Positions 56,475-64,000 of a stretch of DNA of 64,000 nt are shown here, piece by piece. The notes beneath the pieces are model-generated. The model was not told the DNA's origin and did not search any database. It saw only the letters and a program-made list of their open reading frames with translations. The stretch comes from Mytilus californianus (taxonomy: Eukaryota > Mollusca > Bivalvia > Mytilida > Mytilidae). Each line of letters opens with the position of its first letter. The stretch's first letter is position 1. The stretch covers positions 44,686,426 through 44,750,425 of the forward strand of contig NW_026262679.1 of assembly GCF_021869535.1 (NCBI RefSeq). The letters run 5' to 3'. The position numbers and the translations under genes were made by a program.

Positions 56475-56906
56475 GTCTAAATTGAAAACAACGTTCAAAC
56501 CTATGATTGCGTTGGATAAAAACCGCAATTTTTATACGTGTGCATGTAAAACAAATTTCTTGGTAGAGGGGTCTAAATACAGCACAAACAACATTTTCCA
56601 AAAGACCAAAAAGTGAAAAAGTATATTTTAACAAAACGCATTTGACTAACAGATCGAACAACTAATGTTCTTAAACCCTGCTGACTGCCATTGGCTATTG
56701 CCAAATAAATTGATCACCAGATGTAAAAAATGGATCTTACATATTAATCAAATACCAAACAGAAAACAATAAACTTACGGAAAAGATGGTATACCGCAAA
56801 CATGAGGTGCAAAAATTTGTACACCATATCAGGATTTCGACATTTAATGTCTCTTCAGTGATGTTAGGGATCGAAACGGTATTTGGAAGGCCATATAATA
56901 TATATA

Positions 56907-57074
56907 GGGGAAAAAAATAAGACTGAAAATGCACCAAATATTTATATTCAATATGAATATTCACATTTTGTCTATTACAACAACAAGTTGTTCAAAAATT
57001 GTTGTAATAGACAAAATGTGAATATTCATATTGAATATAAATATTTGGTGCATTTTAAGCCTTATTTTTTTCCC
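56907..57074. repeat. Long fold-back, arms of about 73 bp
   Basis: From GGGGAAAAAAATAAG through CACCAAATATTTATATTCAA to GTCTATTACAACAA (56907-56981), repeated inverted to TTATTTTTTTCCC at 57074 with very few mismatches and a loop of about 20 nt. Frames on either strand that span it (56737-57104) mirror one another and are not genes. Confidence 0.93.
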
Positions 57075-57580
57075 TATTTTATGCACAGCATGGACAAAAT
57101 TTAAAACTTTTTAATATATATATATATTTTTCTTGAACTACTATAAATAAAGTAGTTCATTTTAAAATGTATTCTTTAAAGGTTAAGAAAACAATAAGTT
57201 AAAATAGCTGGTACATACATGGCTTCATGGCTAATACCAAAAAGGTATAGCCAATTTCCCGTTTATTTTTTTTTCGTTGTTTGGTTCACATGTTCAAATT
57301 TAATAAATTGATGAATTTAATAATTTATTGATATCCTAAATCTTTGTTAATATATTTACTTCGGTAGAAAAGAAAGTGAATCTTCTCATCGGGACTTTAA
57401 TTAATCTGCATATCTATTATCTATTTTGGGATTGAAAAAAATATCTTTAAAAAATGCGGTTTCGAGCCTATTTCTTCATTTTAATTTGGTTACACGTTCA
57501 GCAATAACTGATACAAATATGATATATTACCAATGATAAGGCCATATATTTGAAGCTGTTCAAAATTTTGTACATTATAG

Positions 57581-57624
57581 CTGGGACTATTATACTAAAA
57601 AAATAGTTAGTATAATAGTCCCAG
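57581..57624. repeat. Perfect 18-bp-arm hairpin
   Basis: CTGGGACTATTATACTAA (57581-57598) and its exact complement (57607-57624) around 8 nt. The match weakly continues outward (TATAG / ATTATA), so it may be a minimal fold-back MITE. Confidence 0.88.
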
Positions 57625-57834
57625 ATTATAGGTACGTGTATCAGATTGGACATTTTTTTTTATTGTTCTATATAAATAATCTTACTATAAGTTATCTCAG
57701 GTCTAAACAAAATGTTACTATGAGTTTTCTAATGAGTTTGGTTTGATAATTTTTTGTTTAATTCAGTTAAAAGTTTGCTTTTTTTACACGAGAAGGTCTG
57801 CTTAAAAGTTTATGATGATCTCTTTTTTTTTCAG

Positions 57835-57985
57835 CATAACAAACGGATACTCTTTAATGTACACTAGGTGGACTTTCCTCTATTCCGATGAAGGCAGTGC
57901 ACGTCTTTCATTTAAAAGATTAAATCGTTGTTTTGCAACAGACGGCGGCACATCGGGCATTGACTTACCATTTTATAATTTGTAA
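57835..57985 (+). other. Candidate 3' exon with acceptor, unrecognised
   Basis: A polypyrimidine tract and AG (CTCTTTTTTTTTCAG at 57820-57834) precede 49 open codons in one frame, including YTRWTFLYSDEGSARLSF and CFATDGGTSGIDLPFYNL, then TAA at 57983. G+C and amino-acid use stand out from the flanks. There is no matching upstream exon or polyadenylation signal in clear view. Could be a real terminal exon or a fragment of an unknown mobile-element gene. Confidence 0.28.
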
Positions 57986-59075
57986 CAATTATGATTAACC
58001 ATATATTTATGAGTTATAACAAAATTATTTTTTATACATCTTTATTTAAGATGATCGAGATTTGAGAATGATATGAAAATAATAAAATATATATTACAAA
58101 AAAAAAAGTTATCTCAGGTCTAGTTATCTAGTATAAAATATATTCACTGGAAATAAGCCCTTTAAAACACAAATCCCCGTTTACTCATTACGAAGTTTAT
58201 TTGCTAGTGTTTTTTTAATCTTTTTTTTTAATGATTTTATTATATTATCTTTTTTGTGAAAATTTTGAGTGGTTGAACATGAAATGGACACCGATGCTAC
58301 AAAGAAAATTTGTTTAATGTCATCTGTTGCAATATATACTAAGTATTACACGTGGACAGGATGTTCCCCAGAAAATTAAGGTATTCAAAATAAGTTATAC
58401 ACACCCCAAGGGTACACGCCACTGTCATATGGAAAATTACTGGGTCACCAGTAAACTGGTAATCAGCCATGCAACTAATCAGTTGACTGACCATGCAACT
58501 ACAATTTAAAAAGTTTGTCGTTAGATCAAAATGAAATATTTATTTTAATTTAAAATTGAAGAACTAAAAGGATTTATCATAATTATGAAAGGAAATAATT
58601 CAACAAAATCGGATTATTTCCCAAAAGATTATATATGTTTTAAATTTTTTCCGGGGAAAATAGAAAACTGTATCAGAGACATATATATATAAAGGGTCCC
58701 ATCAAGGATTTTATAGAAATCCTTGGTCTCATGAAATGGATCTCACACAGACATGCATAATTGAAATTTATACATTGATTGATTCTATGATTTCTTGAGA
58801 AATCAGAAGCGAAATATAACAAATATTTAGTTTTGATATTAAATTAAATTTACTTTTCCTCGCTATAATTCATTTGACATAACATTGAAGTGCACTCTCC
58901 CCCTCTTCAAGAATTGTATATTTATAAATCCTCGTCCTTTTTAAAATTACCACACTCTTTGTGATTACCGTTATGCTATTATGCTAACAGTAATTAACCC
59001 AGGACTTGATTTACATGTAATATCAGGGGCGATTCTAGCCAGGATAAAGGGGGTCTTAAAAAAAGACTCTTAATA
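57986..59075. other. No gene recognised
   Basis: A+T-rich. AACTGGTAATCAGCC / GCAACTAATCAG-type short repeats near 58450-58500 are the only pattern. Confidence 0.4.
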
Positions 59076-59239
59076 CATAGGCAGATCCAGGGGGGGGGGG
59101 GACGGGGCTGGCCCCCCCCCTTTGGTGGGAAAAATTTGGTTGATTATACAGTGAATCACTGAAGCATGACTGGAGCGGGTCCCCCTTAGATCAGTCATCC
59201 CCCCCCCCCCCCTTACAAAAAGTTCTGGATCCGCCACTG
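59076..59239. mobile_element. 164-bp MITE, CAGTGGCGGATCCAG family, second copy
   Basis: CATAGGCAGATCCAG at left and CTGGATCCGCCACTG (59225-59239) at right. Shares AAATTTGGTTGATTATA and AATCACTGAAGCATGACTGG with 39992-40149. Contains runs of G and C that may be unstable. A lone right end (GATCCGCCACTG) recurs at about 59340-59352. Confidence 0.85.
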
Positions 59240-61859
59240 AAATATATGTCTCCATTAAATCAGAGACATATATGTCTCTGATTAAATGCAATGATCGTTC
59301 ACAAAAAGGGGAATCAAACCCCCGGATCCCATCCCCCTTCGATCCGCCACTGATTGTGAATATAAAATATATAATTGTTACTTTTAAAAAAGTGATAGAC
59401 TAGTACTAGCTCCGAGCACCTGTTTTGGGATATATACAGCTAATTAACCGTGAATAACTGCGAGATAATGAATAACACGTTGATAATTGTCTATTCTCTG
59501 CTAATTAATGTACCTGCAATTCACCCTGATTCATTTGTGAGACCACCGACACTAATAATATTACCTCAAAGTTAGTGGTTCTCCGTTACTGGGAACTTCA
59601 TATCGGATCCGATCAATTTATTGGTTCCATTCCCCCTAGTAATAATGATCCATTTGCAGTGACGATGACAATCAAAGGTATACTCATTACTGTTGATTTT
59701 GCATGATAACATACATGTTATGTCAACTCACTTCTCCTTCCTACGGCATCAGAGAGAGAAAAAAAAGCCTTGCAATGCGTCATAATTATTTGGACTACTT
59801 CCATATGACTTTAAAAAAAACCAAACAATAGTTTATTTCACTGATTGTAGGTACGGAAAGTGATTTTTTTAAAATCAACTGATCTAAGAAAACTGTACCT
59901 CATTTTAAAGGCATTGTAAAGACATTTTCAAAACAGTTTAACTTTTATCAATACACATAATAACAACGAAGAAATAGCAAATTTTCAAAATGGTAATTTT
60001 TTACTCTTCTAGAAAAACTGTTTCCTCTCCTTAAAAAATAATAAAATAAATTTTTTTTAACATTTGGGTTATAGATTTGTTTATATTGCTTCTTTTACAT
60101 CTTGTTAGTCAATTTCAATCCTCTATGTTAAGTTTTTTGGTTAAAATAGAAGCATAAAGCATGAAAATGTCAACCACTCTCATGAAATTCTATCGTCCAA
60201 AGTCACTTAAGATGACGATACCTTTATATATTCCTTTCTTCAGAACATCAGTCGGTATATTGAAAATGTAAAGTAAAACTTTAAAAACATTTGAATGTAA
60301 AGAAACAAAATATAAATGTGAATATTACCCTTTATATACAAATGATAGTCATGATAGTTATAGAATGTTCCTTTTCATTAACATTATTCTTATTCTTATA
60401 TAACATGTATAGTGAATGCTTATAAATAAAAATAAACAACTACCTTCCAAAAATTATACTACAGGTCTAAAATACCTGTTGCACTGAAAAACAATGAAAA
60501 TAAATATAACATTATTTTTATTTGAGAAATTTAAAAAAAAAATAATTATGTCAGATCACTGTAAATACTTGTATGTACAAAAGTAAAGTAAATTCATATC
60601 TGTATATCAGTTACAATATTTATACAGTGAAATCTGTAAACCAATCTCATTCACGACTGAAGTTCAAAATGCATTGAATCTGAGATGAAGGGACTTCAGA
60701 ACATGGTTTCCGGTTTGGTTTAGACTAGTTTCACTGTATCAAGCATTAGTTGTTAGTAAGACTTTAGCTTCCCAGATATAATATAATTATTATTTCAGGA
60801 TACATGTATATATTAAATTGCATGGTGTTCGCTAGTGTTTTTTTTTTCTCGACATGAAATTACTTCAATACTGATCAATACAGAAAGTGGTAAGCTCCAA
60901 GGTAAAACTTGATTAGTTCATGTATTCCTATACATGATCATGCTGAAATCATATTAAAAAATTGCACTTCCGGTGCAACTACAAGCAAAACGAATCTTGA
61001 ACATGGTTTGAGACCTACCATTTCCGGTATTATCTCAAGTTTTTTGGCTCGATAATCCTCTAACAGTCTGTATGTGTAGATAGCTGTAGTTTACGTTACG
61101 TTCCCTTATTTAATTATACCCGTGTATTTAGAACATATATGTGGGGAAAATTTCAACAACTCAGTTATTGTGATCACACACACACACAAAAATATGTATA
61201 CAAAAAATAATATCTTTATAGAGTGTACTGTTAAATACAGTCTGAAAAACCACATTATTCAGTATCCTTACTATCTCGTGTGCAATGGCAAATGGTTAAA
61301 CTATCTTTAAATCGCAATAAATTGACTTTATAATGCAAAAAAAAAACTATTACGCTGATTTCCAATCAAAACTAAACCAAAAGTTGTCCATGCAAGGGAA
61401 ATAACTATATAAACAAAAAGGAGGGTTATTTATAAAAATTAATTTTGATATGAACACAGCTATCTAGATTTATTTATTGGACATAATTATTTAATTAATA
61501 CATTAAACTTAATAAAAAAAAAGTACATTTTATGGCTGTATAACGTTCCCTTGTATTTTTTTGAAACAAATGTAACTTTCAAACCCTTGTTTGTACCTCA
61601 AATATTTCATCGTATTCCCGAAAATTATAATATACAGAATCATGAATATTCATATGATATCTATCAAAAGCAATCAGAACCTTGTGAGACTTAACAAGTT
61701 AATAGAAGGCCGTAATCGGAGGTCATCCAAAGATTTTATTTTTACACACATCTGGGAACAATTATTTTGGGTAATTTGGAGTTATCTCCCATTGGTTTGC
61801 CATACCTACTGATTGAGATTGGACTGACGAGACATTTCAGCATGTGAAATCTTAATTGT
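59240..61859. other. No gene recognised
   Basis: Long A+T-rich stretch with little repeat content recognised. It includes an imperfect repeat of CATATATGTCTC and AAATCAGAGA (59243-59290), a single fold-back arm at 59766-59797, a small hairpin TTGCACTTCCGGTGCAA near 60961, and a short CA run near 61177. Confidence 0.4.
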
Positions 61860-62045
61860 TAGTCCAAGTACACAGTTATCATCCATTGATTTTCATTTTT
61901 TACAAAAAGATTTCCTAGTGTGGACCATGTATTACTTTAAAATTTATTTATTTATATTTTTTATGCATAAAAAGTAAGTACAATGAAGTAAGGGGATGAA
62001 ATTATTTTATTTTAGTTTGAGAATCACTCATACTTCTTGTATGAT
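61860..62045 (+). repeat. TIR element T2 fragment 1
   Basis: Starts AGTCCAAGTACACAGTTATC, equivalent to the right end of 8116-8565 read in reverse, and continues through CCTAGTGTGGACCATGTATT and AAGTAAGGGGATGAAATT. Confidence 0.65.
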
Positions 62046-62699
62046 GTCACCTTAGCCTACAAATTACCAAAAAGAAACACTTTTTTATTTCCTCTAGCTT
62101 ATGTGTATGCCTTTTCATATACATGTAAAAATGTGTTACTGCCTATATATTGACCTTAAATGTTGTTCAGTCTTCCATGGCCTAATGGGACCTTGTTCTA
62201 CTCATGTGGTATGCTATAAGCAGATAAGTAACTTTCTTTCCTTTTGAAATACAAATAATTTTTTAAATATACATGAAGAATTTTTATATTAGCCGCTTCC
62301 CCCCCCCCCCCCCCCCCCCCCCCTTAATTTTGAAATCTCTAATTTTAGGCATAGGCTCATATAAATTCGATTTTTGAAGAATTGAAATAAATCTGAGACA
62401 GCAAATGAGTATTGAGCTGCTTTACATTAAAATACATTATGTACATACATGTGACATACACAATTATATATAAATAGTTATAAAGACATTTAAAAAGCAA
62501 TTTTTTGCAATATTTAAATTATGTAGGCCCAAATTTTGATAGTTAAACGTTAAACTTTAAACGGCAAAAAATTATCACCCAAAGTTCAAACTTATAGTCT
62601 TTAATGTATATATGCTATTGCCATGAAACTAGGTAAACTGTCTTATAATTCTCTAATCTTAGTTCATGCCAAGTTTGATTAAAATTAGTATTTCTACTC
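62046..62699. other. No gene recognised
   Basis: A+T-rich, with the poly-C tract listed separately. Confidence 0.4.
62299..62323 (+). repeat. Poly-C tract
   Basis: About 25 C residues between GCCGCTT and TTAATTT. Confidence 0.9.
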
Positions 62700-63790
62700 T
62701 ATTAGGTCTCTAGTGTGGATATAGTGTATAACTTGCAAATTATTTTCATACTCCTTCCAAATTTATTGCGGATGAATAACATTTTTACCAGATATTCGGA
62801 ATCCTCTGGTTTTATCCATGCAGTGCCATTAAAAAATTTTCCCGCAAACCCCTACTTTTCTTTTCATATTTTTATTACATAGTTTAAAAAGCCATATTTG
62901 AAAATCTTATAAAATCCTTGTTATTTTTCCATAGCTTTTGAAAGAAAAAGGTGCCAGTGTTAAGTGTATGAAAAATCTAGAGAGAATCACTTCCCGCCAA
63001 ATTTTTAATGGCTTATATCTTAAAAACAAGCACACGGACCCTTCATTTTTTCTGTTTTTTTAGTTCCTTTATTCATATTCTTTTAAAAAGCTTGTTATTT
63101 TGAAACGGAGTAGCGAACATCCTTAAGGCCAAACAAAAATATATGTCTGTTTACGGTTACCCGACCGACCATCCTTTTGAGCGCCGACCCTAAGTCATTT
63201 TATTTCCGTCGTAAAAGCAAAAATTAACTGAACTCGTGTCAAAAATGTGTTGCCAATAATATAAATCAATTGCCTGATACATCCCAATGTTCACAATCAT
63301 GAATATGACAGCTGTTATAAGGAAATTCGTGACTCATGTGATGAAATAAACACTTTGCCGCCATTTTTTCCCCAACCAATAACCAAGGGAAATAATCCAA
63401 TCATTAAAATAACGGGTAAAATTGGCCAAGGATCAACTCAGACCACGACAAGACAAAACGGCATGCAAAAAATAAAATGAAAAAATAAAATAAAATGGAA
63501 ATACCGACCTACCTAGCCTTTTTTTAAAATAAGTATGTAACCTTAAACAGAGATATATTTTGGGGCCTAAGTAGTGATTTGGTATAGTTTGAAAAAGTCA
63601 AATATTAGTATGTCTGTGAAGTTGTCAAACTAAATTAAAGACCCTTTGAACATAAAATTGTCCATATTTTGAGTTATAGCTTATAGATTTTTCTATTATG
63701 TTAATATGTCCTGTCCCAAAAGTAGTACACTACACTGTTAAAATCTCTTTTGGATAGAGCCAGCGCAATTTTTTAAATTTGCCTTTTTGC
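62700..63790 (+). repeat. TIR element T2 fragment 2, interrupted by a MITE
   Basis: Left part CTAGTGTGGATATAGTGTAT, AACTTGCAAAT. Right part (63568-63790) TAAGTAGTGATTTGG, AGTATGTCTGTGAAG, TTAAAATCTCTTTTGGATAG, the reverse of 8160-8370. The MITE at 63127-63567 lies between. Confidence 0.65.
63127..63567. mobile_element. 441-bp MITE with TAA target duplication
   Basis: Imperfect inverted ends of about 33 bp (GGCCAAACAAAAATATATGT and, at right, the complement of GGCCCCAAAATATATCTCTG). Flanks CTTAA | ... | TAAGTAG; the empty paralogous site inside 8116-8565 reads TTAAGTAGTGATTTGG on the minus strand, so TAA was duplicated. A 3-bp TAA duplication is typical of PIF/Harbinger transposons; assignment inferred. 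Confidence 0.8.
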
Positions 63791-64000
63791 TCATTGTTCC
63801 GAAGGAACAGTGCGATTTTGCCATCACTTGGCGTCCGTCGTCGTCTGTCGTTGTTTTTCGTCAACCATTGGCGTCCGTCGGGTGTAAACTATTTCATACA
63901 TCTTCTCCTCTACTGAACCAATTCCTACCAAACTTAAGCTGAATGATCTTTAGGGTATTTACAATAAAGTTTGTGTTTTGTTACATGGTTGTCATGGCTA
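63791..64000 (+). repeat. Start of another dispersed repeat, cut by the window end
   Basis: The palindrome GTTCCGAAGGAAC, then GCCATCACTTGGCGTCCGTC and a second GGCGTCCGTCG. The ACTTGGCGTCCGTC words are the reverse complement of the GACGGACGCCAAGTG block near 51356, so this may be an inverted copy of the 50928-51408 family end. Confidence 0.5.

Noticed and set aside
56737-57104. Two frames of about 75 codons on opposite strands with similar peptides
   Set aside because: Product of the long fold-back at 56907-57074, whose arms read alike on both strands.

Overview
The window looks like intergenic, repeat-packed nuclear DNA of a bivalve mollusc, most likely a marine mussel (Mytilus-like). The evidence is strong A+T bias, no operon-like gene packing, decayed non-LTR and Penelope-like reverse transcriptases, and several dispersed repeats whose wording I associate from memory with mussel genomes (the GACGAAACGCGCGTC, CGCTAAGCGCA, GGCCGTACGG and CAGTGGCGGATCCAG families). 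No intact host gene is visible; a few short open stretches next to splice-like sites are kept as low-confidence exon candidates.

Layout. 1-2.5 kb: an 89-bp direct repeat pair and a truncated non-autonomous element. 2.5-12.9 kb: one decayed LINE (LINE-A) on the + strand, with an ORF1 (coiled coil plus SGNH-esterase-like domain), an ORF2 (endonuclease, reverse transcriptase, CCHC-like end) and five younger insertions; one of these carries a clean 5-bp target duplication. 13.2-17.2 kb: an inverted repeat pair around a minus-strand Penelope-like RT relic and copies of a 3'-tail repeat. 17.5-18.6 kb: a fold-back element whose two arms carry arrays of a 16-bp motif at about 22-bp steps. 18.9-21.2 kb: LINE-B (+), a GC-richer relic with an intact YADD. 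22.0-23.5 kb: LINE-C (-), with a stem-loop beside its 3' tail. 26.0-28.1 kb: an element with 16-bp inverted ends that encloses a 134-bp satellite (alternating subtypes) and a GAA microsatellite.

28.7-29.3 and 48.1-48.7 kb: two copies of an unusual element made of a conserved 23-nt stem-loop, a spacer of about 142 nt and an array of about 20 short palindromes spaced in steps close to 20 or 30 bp. The two copies use different palindrome sequences. This is the most unusual structure I found.

29.5-47.0 kb: a 4,224-bp tandem duplication whose second copy is split by 9.04 kb of other repeats. That insert itself holds a 1.67-kb element with perfect 23-bp inverted ends, two tandem duplications and several MITEs whose sites can be checked against empty paralogous copies. 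47-64 kb: retroelement tails, fold-back MITEs, non-autonomous elements, homopolymer tracts and otherwise featureless A+T-rich DNA.

All coordinates and alignments were made by eye. Percent identities, clade assignments and database matches were not computed.
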